DNA of 48,789 nt from JAYVJM01 sp043769275 (GTDB lineage Bacteria; Pseudomonadota; Gammaproteobacteria; Pseudomonadales; UBA7239): positions 1-48,789 of the forward strand of contig JAYVJM010000063.1 in NCBI GenBank assembly GCA_043769275.1, given 5' to 3'. The notes under the pieces were generated by a model. That model was not told where the DNA came from, searched no databases, and saw only the letters and a program-made list of their open reading frames with translations. This document shows, in pieces, positions 23,441 through 31,283 of this stretch. Positions within the stretch are counted from its first letter, which is position 1. Every line of letters starts with the position of its first letter. Position numbers and translations under genes: made by a program.

Positions 23441-23517
23441 TGGTGGGCCCAGTAGGACTTGAACCTACGACCAATCGATTATGAGTCGACTGCTCTAACC
23501 AACTGAGCTATGGGCCC
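23441..23517 (-). tRNA. ileX: tRNA-Ile (anticodon CAU, lysidine-modified type)
   Basis: The 77-nt minus-strand sequence folds as a full cloverleaf: acceptor GGGCCCA/TGGGCCC, D arm GCTC...GAGC, anticodon stem GTCGA/TCGAT with loop CTCATAA, T arm GTAGG TTCAAGT CCTAC, and an encoded CCA. The anticodon reads CAU. The anticodon arm and variable region closely follow E. coli ileX rather than either tRNA-Met, so it should read AUA codons after conversion of C34 to lysidine by TilS. It lies downstream of rpoD. The R-M locus begins on its 3' side, making this tRNA the likely insertion site of the island. Confidence 0.93.
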
Positions 23518-23589
23518 GAAAAACGGGGGCAGCGAAAAACCGCGCGCTTATACGCCTAGGAATGCCCTGTTACGGACGGATCATTCCAA

Positions 23590-25464
23590 TTATTCGTCTA
23601 AAAAACCACGCAAATGATCGGAGCGTGTTGGGTGGCGCAGTTTGCGCAGGGCTTTAGCCTCGATTTGGCGAATGCGCTCACGCGTGACATCAAACTGTTT
23701 GCCCACCTCTTCCAACGTATGATCGGTATTCATATCAATACCAAAACGCATACGTAGCACCTTGGCTTCACGCGCCGTGAGGCTGGCCAGCACTTCACGC
23801 GTCGCTTCGCGCAAACCCTCGCTGGTAGCGGATTCAACCGGTGATTGAATCGTGCCATCTTCAATAAAATCACCCAGATGCGAATCTTCATCGTCGCCCA
23901 CAGGGGTTTCCATTGAGATAGGTTCTTTGGCAATTTTCAGCACTTTACGCACTTTGTCTTCTGGCATTTCCAGGCGCTCGCCCAGCTCTTCCGCCGACGG
24001 TTCGCGCCCCATTTCCTGCACCATCTGCCGTGAAATGCGATTGAGCTTGTTGATGGTTTCGATCATGTGTACAGGGATGCGAATGGTGCGCGCCTGGTCT
24101 GCAATAGAGCGCGTGATGGCCTGCCGTATCCACCAAGTCGCATAGGTGGAAAATTTATAGCCTCGGCGGTATTCGAATTTATCCACCGCTTTCATGAGGC
24201 CAATATTGCCTTCTTGGATTAAATCCAAAAATTGCAAGCCGCGATTGGTGTATTTTTTGGCGATAGAAATCACCAAACGCAAATTGGCTTCCACCATGTC
24301 TTTTTTGGCGCGGCGCATGCGCGCCTCACCCAACGACAACCGACGGCTGATTTCTTTTAGCACCGGCAAAGGCATGCCCTGTTGCGCTTCAATTTTGGCC
24401 AGCTTGCGCTGGCTGCGCTGCACATCTTCTTTTACCGCCTCTAACTTGGCGACAATTTTGGCATTTTTCTTGTTTTTTTGCTGCTCATTCAGCCAATCTT
24501 CACGTACCTCGTTGCCCGGAAACGCCTCAATAAACAGCTTGCGATCCATACCGCCACGGCGGATGACGCGGTTCATGATGGTGCGCTCTTCCACACGAAT
24601 TTTCTGCATAAGATCGCGCGCATCTTTTAGCAATGGATCGAACTGGCGTGGCGTCAATTTGAAGTATTTAAACAATTCTGCCAGCGCTTCAACTTCTTTA
24701 GCTGCCTGTTTGCTTTCCAAGCCATATTTGGCGACGGCTTTGGCGTTTTTTTCGAACTGCTTGAGCAGCTCGGCAAAGCGGATACGCGCCTCCTCAGGAT
24801 CGGGGCCGGTGTCAACCGCTTCCTCCGCTTCGTCGGCAGCCTCGTCATCCTCCTCGTCGCTTGGGTTTTCGGCCTCGGCCAACTCGGCTGCCGCCAAAGC
24901 AGCGGCGGCGGCAACGGCAGCGGCGGCAGCAGCGGCCACCGTATCAACCGGATTAAGGTAGCCGCTGATAATCTCCGCTAACCGGCGCTCTTCGGTCGCC
25001 ACCAGCGCATATTCATTGAGTATGGTTTCAACGGTGCCTGGCATATACGCCAGCGCAGACATCATCTCGCGGATGCCTTCCTCAATGCGCTTGGCGATAA
25101 CAATTTCACCTTCGCGGGTCAGCAACTCCACCGTCCCCATTTCGCGCATGTACATACGCACAGGGTCGGTGGTTCTGCCCACCTCATTCTCCACTGCCGC
25201 CAGTGCCGCCGCCGCTTCTGCGGCAGCCGCCTCGTCAATGGCCGCTTCACCATCTGCCAGCAACAGCGCCTCAGCGTCTGGTGCCACTTCGAACACGCGG
25301 ATACCCATGTCGTTGATCATCTGGATGATGTCTTCAACTTGATCCGGGTCGGAAATGTCTTCCGGTAGATGATCGTTTACCTCGGCATAGGTCAGGAATC
25401 CCTGCTCCTTGCCACGGGCAATCAAATCTTTAAGCCGTGATTGCTGTTTGACACTCTCAGACAT
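23590..25464 (-). CDS. rpoD: RNA polymerase sigma factor RpoD (sigma-70)
   Basis: The primary sigma factor directing RNA polymerase to housekeeping promoters. The start is taken at the ATG at 25464 (MSESVKQQSRLKDLIARGKE), giving 624 residues. Region 1.1 covers about 1-70. Region 1.2 has DPVRMYMREMGTVELLTREG. Regions 2.1-2.4 include LRLVISIAKKYTNRGLQFLDLIQEGN and GYKFSTYATWWIRQAITRSI. Region 3 follows, and region 4 has LREATREVLASLTAREAKVLRMRFGI and the HTH VTRERIRQIEAKALRKLRH. The non-conserved region between 1.2 and 2.1 carries a poly-alanine stretch at about 174-194 followed by a strongly acidic stretch. The dnaG and rpsU genes usually upstream are absent; an OsmC gene is there instead. Confidence 0.98.
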   Translation of the reverse strand: MSESVKQQSRLKDLIARGKEQGFLTYAEVNDHLPEDISDPDQVEDIIQMINDMGIRVFEVAPDAEALLLADGEAAIDEAAAAEAAAALAAVENEVGRTTDPVRMYMREMGTVELLTREGEIVIAKRIEEGIREMMSALAYMPGTVETILNEYALVATEERRLAEIISGYLNPVDTVAAAAAAAVAAAAALAAAELAEAENPSDEEDDEAADEAEEAVDTGPDPEEARIRFAELLKQFEKNAKAVAKYGLESKQAAKEVEALAELFKYFKLTPRQFDPLLKDARDLMQKIRVEERTIMNRVIRRGGMDRKLFIEAFPGNEVREDWLNEQQKNKKNAKIVAKLEAVKEDVQRSQRKLAKIEAQQGMPLPVLKEISRRLSLGEARMRRAKKDMVEANLRLVISIAKKYTNRGLQFLDLIQEGNIGLMKAVDKFEYRRGYKFSTYATWWIRQAITRSIADQARTIRIPVHMIETINKLNRISRQMVQEMGREPSAEELGERLEMPEDKVRKVLKIAKEPISMETPVGDDEDSHLGDFIEDGTIQSPVESATSEGLREATREVLASLTAREAKVLRMRFGIDMNTDHTLEEVGKQFDVTRERIRQIEAKALRKLRHPTRSDHLRGFLDE

Positions 25465-25608
25465 GGGGTAAATCCAGTGGGAACCAACAGTGGGTTCAGT
25501 TTCGTGGCGAAAAAAGCGGCAGATGATAGCGGAGTGTGGGTCTCTCTGGCCACAATTCAAGTACTATATGTCTATTTTTATTACAAAAAGTTCCAATTTA
25601 TGGGGTTT

Positions 25609-26049
25609 TTATTTATCGAAGACGCAATCTGCCTCTTCAATAACTTCATAGCTGTGTGCAATGGTTACACCGGCGCGGGCGAACATTATAGAGGCTGAGC
25701 AGTATTTTTCAGCCGATAAATCCACCGCACGCTTAATCTGTGTTTCTTTCAACGCGCGCCCAGACACCACAAAATGCAAACGAATGGCCGTAAACACGGC
25801 CGGTATCGCATCGGCACGCTCTGCATGCAATTGCGCGACACAGGCGGTAACCGCCTGCCGTGACTTTTTCAAAATGCTCATCACGTCAAAAGCGGCGCAG
25901 CCCCCCATGCCGAGCAACAGCATTTCCATCGGGCGCAGCCCGACATTGCGACCGCCGTGATCAGGGGGGCCGTCCATCAGCACACAATGGCCGCTGCCCG
26001 ACTCGCCCAGAAACATCGCCTCACCGACCCACTTTACTTCTGCTTTCAC
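25609..26049 (-). CDS. OsmC-family protein (YhfA-like)
   Basis: Small cytoplasmic protein of the OsmC/Ohr superfamily, whose members reduce organic hydroperoxides with a cysteine pair. The 146-residue product has the two expected cysteines, Cys51 in MGGCAAFDV and Cys117 in KYCSASIM, plus the GLRPMEMLLLGM helix. Sequence style is closest to the YhfA branch, where function is less certain than for Ohr. It lies 30 bases downstream of a small coiled-coil gene on the same strand and may end the gpmI transcript. Confidence 0.9.
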   Translation of the reverse strand: MKAEVKWVGEAMFLGESGSGHCVLMDGPPDHGGRNVGLRPMEMLLLGMGGCAAFDVMSILKKSRQAVTACVAQLHAERADAIPAVFTAIRLHFVVSGRALKETQIKRAVDLSAEKYCSASIMFARAGVTIAHSYEVIEEADCVFDK

Positions 26050-26079
26050 GGCGTTTTCCTCAGCACTGAAAAAAGAGGG

Positions 26080-26487
26080 CTACCCTTTTTTGTCGGTGGG
26101 CGGTTTGGCTTTTTTGGCCTTATTTTGCTGGGTTTTCAGTTGTTTTTTGATGTCTTCAATGCGCTTTTTTCTCTTTGCAATATCTTTATCTGAGAGGTCA
26201 ATTTTGCCCTGAATGTCGGTGCGCTCTGCACGGGTTTTGTTTAGATCCGCCTTGAGCCCATCAAGGGTTTTTTGCATGCTTTCTGCTTTGGCCGCATTGT
26301 CTTGCGGTTTTGCGCTTTTGTCGGCGTTGCTGGGCTTGGCAACAGCTTGCGCCAAAGCACGAAGCTCTTCAGTGGCTTTATCCTGAAGCGCTTTTGTGTC
26401 TTGTTTTTCATCGGCGCAAAGATCACCGGCTACAGTAAGCCAGCATGTCATGCTAAAAAATACGGCCAATACGCGGCGATACGCCAT
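26080..26487 (-). CDS. Periplasmic coiled-coil protein, possible EnvC N-terminal remnant
   Basis: A 135-residue product from the ATG at 26487, with GGAG ten bases upstream. A signal peptide of about 25 residues ends near LCADEKQ. The rest is charged and helical, with a coiled coil at about 70-125 (LDGLKADLNKTRAERTDIQ, then DIAKRKKRIEDIKKQL). The pattern resembles the first coiled coil of the murein hydrolase activator EnvC, and the position directly behind gpmI is where pseudomonads carry envC. The C-terminal LytM/M23 domain of EnvC is absent. Either this is a shortened EnvC or an unrelated coiled-coil protein; similarity of short coiled coils is weak evidence. Confidence 0.6.
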   Translation of the reverse strand: MAYRRVLAVFFSMTCWLTVAGDLCADEKQDTKALQDKATEELRALAQAVAKPSNADKSAKPQDNAAKAESMQKTLDGLKADLNKTRAERTDIQGKIDLSDKDIAKRKKRIEDIKKQLKTQQNKAKKAKPPTDKKG

Positions 26488-26531
26488 GGTCTGTCTCCTT
26501 GAATGGGTTGTTGTTGCGGCGATTATAACCA

Positions 26532-28076
26532 TCAAAATGAAATCAAGCTGCGCCCCGTCATCTCGCGTGGCTGCGGTAAATCCAGCAAAGCCAACAGCGT
26601 GGGCGCAACGTCCGCTAGTGTACCACCGTCCAGTAAGCGCAAGGCGCGCCGACCAATATACAACAAAGGCACCTGTTCACAGGTGTGCTGTGTGTGGCGT
26701 TGTTGCGAGACATAATCTTGCATTTGCTCGCAATTGCCGTGATCGGCAGTGATAAGACATTCGCCACCCGCCGCCAAAGCCGCCGCCGATAAACGCCCCA
26801 AACACTGATCCAGCGTCTCTACCGCCTTAATGGCCGCCGCCAAAATGCCTGTGTGCCCGACCATGTCGCCATTGGCATAGTTGCATACGATCACATCATA
26901 TGCGCCGCCGTTGATAGCCTCTACCAGCCTATCGGTCAGCTCGACCGCGCTCATTTCTGGCTGCAAGTCATACGTTGCGACTTTCGGTGAGTCCACCAGA
27001 ATGCGCTGCTCGCCCGCATACAACGCCTCACGGCCACCGCTAAAAAAGAAGGTGACATGCGCGTATTTTTCCGTCTCCGCCAAACGCAGCTGCGTTTTAC
27101 CCTGATCTGCCAGATATTCGCCCAGCGAGTTGTGCAAGCTGAGGGGCGGATACGCACACAACGCGTTGATGTCGGCTGCGTATTCACTACTCATCACAAA
27201 AGTGACCTGTGGCTGATATTTGCGCACAAAACCCGTGAAGCCGGCATCCCGCAAGGCGCGTGTTATCTGGCGCGCGCGGTCTGCACGGAAATTCATAAAC
27301 AACACGGTATCGCCATCTTCTAACATCACCGGCTCCGCGATGCTTGTCGGCAGCACAAACTCGTCGTTTTCACCGCGCGCGTAAGCAGCAAGCAGAGCCT
27401 CCTGCGCACTGGCCGCGTGCTGCTCCGCCAATCCTTGTGTCAGCAGGTCGTAGGCGCGCTCTACGCGATCCCAACGATTGTCGCGATCCATCGCAAAATA
27501 GCGTCCGCACACGCTGGCAAAACGCCCAACGCCCAGCCGCTCAAAAGCCGTCTCTGCCAACGCCAATGAGCGCGCTGCGCTGCGCGGCGGTGTATCACGC
27601 CCATCAAGAAAAGCATGTAAATACAGCTTTTTGGCACCCCGCTTTGCGGCTAACGCCAAGGCTGCCAGAATGTGCTGCTCATGGCTGTGAACGCCGCCAT
27701 CAGACAATAAGCCCCATACGTGCACCGCTTTATCTGCCGCAACCGCACGATCAATCGCGTCAATAAATGCCGGGTTTTTATCAAACTCGCCGTCATGAAT
27801 CGCCTTGTCAATACGCGTAAGCTGTTGGTACACCACGCGTCCCGCACCGAGCGTCATGTGACCAACTTCACTGTTGCCGAACTGCTTGTCCGGCAAGCCG
27901 ACATCCAAACCCGATGCTGAAATCAATGTGTGCGGTGCTTTTTGCCACAGTGCATCCCAGATAGGTGTGCGCGCTGCAACAATGGCGTTATCATGCGGAT
28001 CTTCTCGATAACCAAAGCCGTCGAGAATCACCAACACCAGCGGCTTCGCTGGTAGCTGCACGTGCATTCGGCTCAT
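26532..28076 (-). CDS. gpmI: 2,3-bisphosphoglycerate-independent phosphoglycerate mutase
   Basis: Interconverts 3- and 2-phosphoglycerate in glycolysis and gluconeogenesis using two manganese ions. The 514-residue product is of normal length. Asp19 in VILDGFGY is a metal ligand, and the phosphorylated serine is Ser69 in GNSEVGHMTLGAG. Downstream motifs include HAFLDGRDTPPRSA, CGRYFAMDRD, NFRADRARQITR and ITADHGNCEQM. Two start codons are possible, ATG at 28076 and ATG at 28067, nine bases apart. The coiled-coil gene begins 45 bases after its stop, suggesting a shared transcript. Confidence 0.97.
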   Translation of the reverse strand: MSRMHVQLPAKPLVLVILDGFGYREDPHDNAIVAARTPIWDALWQKAPHTLISASGLDVGLPDKQFGNSEVGHMTLGAGRVVYQQLTRIDKAIHDGEFDKNPAFIDAIDRAVAADKAVHVWGLLSDGGVHSHEQHILAALALAAKRGAKKLYLHAFLDGRDTPPRSAARSLALAETAFERLGVGRFASVCGRYFAMDRDNRWDRVERAYDLLTQGLAEQHAASAQEALLAAYARGENDEFVLPTSIAEPVMLEDGDTVLFMNFRADRARQITRALRDAGFTGFVRKYQPQVTFVMSSEYAADINALCAYPPLSLHNSLGEYLADQGKTQLRLAETEKYAHVTFFFSGGREALYAGEQRILVDSPKVATYDLQPEMSAVELTDRLVEAINGGAYDVIVCNYANGDMVGHTGILAAAIKAVETLDQCLGRLSAAALAAGGECLITADHGNCEQMQDYVSQQRHTQHTCEQVPLLYIGRRALRLLDGGTLADVAPTLLALLDLPQPREMTGRSLISF

Positions 28077-28241
28077 GATTTGCTACTCTGTGACAATAGG
28101 GCTGAAACGGGGCGCATTCTACGGAAGCCTCTCAGTTCAGGGAAGCACATCGCCCATGCTGAAGTGCTGCTTGAGTAGAGCCGCTGTAAAATTCGCACTA
28201 AACTGAACGCCCTACGCCACCGATGTCTTGTGGATCAGATC

Positions 28242-29225
28242 ATGACAAAACGACTCAGAACACGCGCAACCAACAATGCAGCCCCCACCACGAACACCGT
28301 GCGCAACAAAAAAACCATATACCGGAACAGGCTTCTGCCTCTGTTTATGGCGTCGGTGCTGGGTTGTCTGTTGCAAGGTTGTGGCGATAAAAGCCCCGCC
28401 AATGCCCCCGCGCCCCAAACACAAAAAAAAGCCAGCGCCCCCCAAAACTTGCCGCCCGTTAGCAGCAACAATGAAACGCTATCTGTGCATGTCGACAACA
28501 TACCTCGCGCAGATATATTGAAAGAAATTATTAATGCCACCGGCACAAAAATTGTTGTGGAAGGCAACGATGCAAACCCGAAATTAACCATTCAGGTAGA
28601 CGATGTCAGCCTGCGCCACGTGTTGAGCTTGCTCGCTGCCGACGCGGTCTACACCGCCACCCTAACGTACACAAACTTACAAGACAGCTTCCCCGAAAGC
28701 GTTCGCATTCAGATGCGCTCACAAAGCGCAGAGCAGCCCGCCGCTGAAGCAAGTCCTAAACCAACGACACCCAGCGGCAGCGATGGATCCGCACCCCAAA
28801 TACCCAACGAAGACGGCGTAGCCGCAGAGGAAGAAGATGGCTACCAAAAAGGCTTGCCAGCCGAGGAGCGTGTTGCACTGTTTAAACAAGCGGCGGAAGA
28901 AGATCAGCTAGACATCATCACAACCATGGATGCCTCTGGGCAGGATGTACAGTTTTTAGCTCGCGTGCTGCAAGAGTCTGTTAGTGCGGATGTTAAAGAG
29001 GCGGCACTGGGCATACTGCAAGACGGTGAGCGCGAGGAGGTGATTCCCTCTATTTACAGCGCACTCAATGATGCCGACCCTGAGGTTTCCGTTAGAGCCA
29101 TTGAAGCGATTAACTTTATTGGCACACCTGAAGATATCCCTGCCCTGCAAACACTGATTGATAGCACAACGAATGCCGATGTTAAACAAGCGGCACAAGA
29201 CTCTATCGATCTGCTAGAGCCCTGA
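28242..29225 (+). CDS. Lipoprotein with an STN-like domain and C-terminal HEAT repeats
   Basis: Function not recognised. From the ATG at 28242 the product is 327 residues. A hydrophobic signal ends in the lipobox LLQGC (Cys47), after an unusually long basic N-region of about 30 residues. A Pro/Ala/Gln-rich linker follows. Residues about 77-137 (LSVHVDNIPRADILKEIINATG ... VSLRHVLSLLAA) resemble the STN/secretin short domain, which usually binds peptidoglycan or partner proteins. The C-terminal 100 residues contain HEAT-like repeats (VKEAALGILQDGEREEVIPSI, VSVRAIEAINFIGTPEDIPAL). An upstream GTG at 28230 or an internal GTG at 28299 are alternative starts; the latter would give a more usual signal length. 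Confidence 0.7.
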   Translation: MTKRLRTRATNNAAPTTNTVRNKKTIYRNRLLPLFMASVLGCLLQGCGDKSPANAPAPQTQKKASAPQNLPPVSSNNETLSVHVDNIPRADILKEIINATGTKIVVEGNDANPKLTIQVDDVSLRHVLSLLAADAVYTATLTYTNLQDSFPESVRIQMRSQSAEQPAAEASPKPTTPSGSDGSAPQIPNEDGVAAEEEDGYQKGLPAEERVALFKQAAEEDQLDIITTMDASGQDVQFLARVLQESVSADVKEAALGILQDGEREEVIPSIYSALNDADPEVSVRAIEAINFIGTPEDIPALQTLIDSTTNADVKQAAQDSIDLLEP

Positions 29226-29263
29226 TCGCTTATTTGCAGCAGCAGAGCACACAGCGAGCGCGG

Positions 29264-30121
29264 CTATTCCCGCGCCTCCATTTCGCTCATCCTCGCCTGC
29301 CTACGCATTTCCTCTGCACGCACATCTTCTATTTCCCGCATCACACTTTTCACGTCAGGCGCTACCAGCTTCTGTTCAAATAGCCCCGTTAGTGGCGTGG
29401 TTGGTGTGAGCTTGCTGTCTTCGTACAGTCGCCAAATTTCTTTGGCGTAGTGCGTTGTTAGCAGCTCTGGCGCGAAACGCCCAAAATAATCAACTAGATT
29501 GTTTACGTCCCGCTCCAACATACGACTGGCGTGGTTGTTACCCGCCGCATCAACCGCTTGAGGCAAGTCAATAATCACAGGCCCTTCGTGACTGAGCAAA
29601 ATATTGAACTCCGACAGATCGCCGTGCACCAAACCCGCACACAGCATCAACACGACCTGCCCTATCAAAAAGCGGTGATACTCGCGCGCCTGCTCGGGCG
29701 TTAATAGCACGTCACTCAAACGCGGGGCGGCATCACCGTCGGCATCACACACCACATCCATGAGCAGCACGCCTTCAAAAAAACCGTGGGGTTTCGGCAC
29801 CCGCACACCAGCGGCGGCAAGACGATAAAGCGCGTCGACTTCAGCACTCTGCCATGCAGACTCCTGCTCTTTGCGCCCATAACGCGAGCCCTTTTCCATC
29901 GCTCGTGCGCGACGACTGTTTTTGACTTTGCGACCTTCTTGGTACTCGGTTGCCTGACGAAAGCTGCGATTATTGGCCTCTTTGTACACTTTGGCACAAC
30001 GCATTTCACTTCCACAACGAACAAGATAAACCGTGGCCTCCTTGCCGCTTTTTAATTGGCAGACAACCTCGTCCACAATACCATCATGTATCAACGGCTC
30101 TATACTTTTGGGTGTTTTCAT
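29264..30121 (-). CDS. RIO1-family serine protein kinase
   Basis: An atypical kinase/ATPase family; in archaea and eukaryotes RIO1 acts in small-subunit maturation, whereas the bacterial role is not established. The 285-residue product has the nucleotide loop KSGKEATVYLVR, Lys44 in CAKVYKE, the flexible region around residues 60-85, the catalytic loop HGDLSEFNILL (Asp168, Asn173) and the metal-binding IIDLPQAVD (Asp185). The C-terminal 70 residues are helical and charged. It lies 19 bases after hemY on the same strand and may be read with the hem operon. Confidence 0.9.
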   Translation of the reverse strand: MKTPKSIEPLIHDGIVDEVVCQLKSGKEATVYLVRCGSEMRCAKVYKEANNRSFRQATEYQEGRKVKNSRRARAMEKGSRYGRKEQESAWQSAEVDALYRLAAAGVRVPKPHGFFEGVLLMDVVCDADGDAAPRLSDVLLTPEQAREYHRFLIGQVVLMLCAGLVHGDLSEFNILLSHEGPVIIDLPQAVDAAGNNHASRMLERDVNNLVDYFGRFAPELLTTHYAKEIWRLYEDSKLTPTTPLTGLFEQKLVAPDVKSVMREIEDVRAEEMRRQARMSEMEARE

Positions 30122-30140
30122 GACAACAAAAATGCCTCCA

Positions 30141-31283
30141 TCAATAAGTGGTTAGCGCGGGCAGGCGCGCCAACTCCTGCGCCACCGCTTCGTCGGGCGC
30201 GCGCTGCAAACGTGCATGAAAATAATCGCGCGCTTTGCCAAATAGCGCGTTTCGTTGACACAAGCGCGCAAGAGCCAATAACAAATCAATATCATTGGGA
30301 TGGTTTTTTAACCAGCGTTCTGCGGTTTGCAGTTGTTGCAGCGCATCTGCACCCTGCACCTGTCCATAAAGCACAACCAACGCGCCAAACCATTGTTTAT
30401 TAAGGGTTTTTATCAAAAAAATCTCCGCACTTGTCTCCTGCCCTGTGCGCATAAGCGCTCGACAATAGGCGCTAACAACCGGTATATCCTGCTGTGCGGA
30501 AGCAGGGAAGCCGGCCCAGACATCGGTTAACGCCTGCGCGTCTTGTGTTTGCTGCAAAATTTGCACACAACATTCGCTTTGTGTTTTTTCCAATAAATGT
30601 ACCGGCAACAACTTTTGTTTTTGTAACGCGGGCAGCAAAGCCAACGCCTGCTTAAAATCGCCACGCTGACGATAACTATTAAGCAGCATTTTTTGCAACA
30701 AGGCGTGGCGAGGCTTTTCGGCAGACAGCTTAATGATCAGCGCGTGCGCCTCATCGAACAGTTCAACCTGTTGCAGCAATTGTGCGCGGTAAATACCAAT
30801 AGCAACATGCGCCTGCGGCATCACCGCCTCTGCTTTTTTAAGCAAAAATTCGGTACCCGATAGATCATCATTTTCCAAGCGTGCGCGCGCCGCCAATAAA
30901 AAATTTACCGCTGCGCTATCCACATTGCCGGTTTTTTCCGCACCATCACCGGCGCGCTGTAAATCACGGCTGGCGGCCGTCCAATGGCCTTCCAGCAAAG
31001 CCAGAAAACCGCGCACCCCCAAACTTTGCTGTTTGTGGTGGCCGCGTCGACCCAACCAACCGCTCATCAGGCGCGGGGCAACCAGCAAAGCCCGCAGCAC
31101 CCGCACAAAAAAATAAGCAAAAATCAACAGCATTACCAAAGCAAACAGCACAAACCATAACGGCATTTCCACGGTGGTTTGACCAAATACCCACACCACA
31201 AAGCTTCGATCAATCGCGGCGACACGCAACAGCAGCGGCAAGCCTAACAGTCCGGCAATAAAACAGATTATCCAGCCGCGCAT
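30141..31283 (-). CDS. hemY: HemY, inner-membrane TPR protein of the haem operon
   Basis: A membrane protein linked to late haem synthesis, of unclear biochemical role; not the protoporphyrinogen oxidase also called HemY in Firmicutes. The 380-residue product has two N-terminal membrane helices (about 2-22 and 38-65) and then a run of helical TPR-like repeats, for example ARARLENDDLSGTEFLLKKAE and PNDIDLLLALARLCQRN. Its ATG overlaps the last base of the hemX stop, so translation is coupled. Fourth gene of hemC-hemD-hemX-hemY. Confidence 0.9.
   Translation of the reverse strand: MRGWIICFIAGLLGLPLLLRVAAIDRSFVVWVFGQTTVEMPLWFVLFALVMLLIFAYFFVRVLRALLVAPRLMSGWLGRRGHHKQQSLGVRGFLALLEGHWTAASRDLQRAGDGAEKTGNVDSAAVNFLLAARARLENDDLSGTEFLLKKAEAVMPQAHVAIGIYRAQLLQQVELFDEAHALIIKLSAEKPRHALLQKMLLNSYRQRGDFKQALALLPALQKQKLLPVHLLEKTQSECCVQILQQTQDAQALTDVWAGFPASAQQDIPVVSAYCRALMRTGQETSAEIFLIKTLNKQWFGALVVLYGQVQGADALQQLQTAERWLKNHPNDIDLLLALARLCQRNALFGKARDYFHARLQRAPDEAVAQELARLPALTTY

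Noticed and set aside
23241..23474. A 77-codon minus-strand frame between hsdM and the tRNA
   Set aside because: It starts inside the tRNA and has no ribosome binding site or recognisable domain.
25535..25561. A heat-shock (sigma-32) like promoter before rpoD: CTTGAA, 15 bases, CCCACA
   Set aside because: The -35 fits, but the -10 is poor and the spacing is at the limit. Too weak to list, although rpoD has a heat-shock promoter in E. coli.
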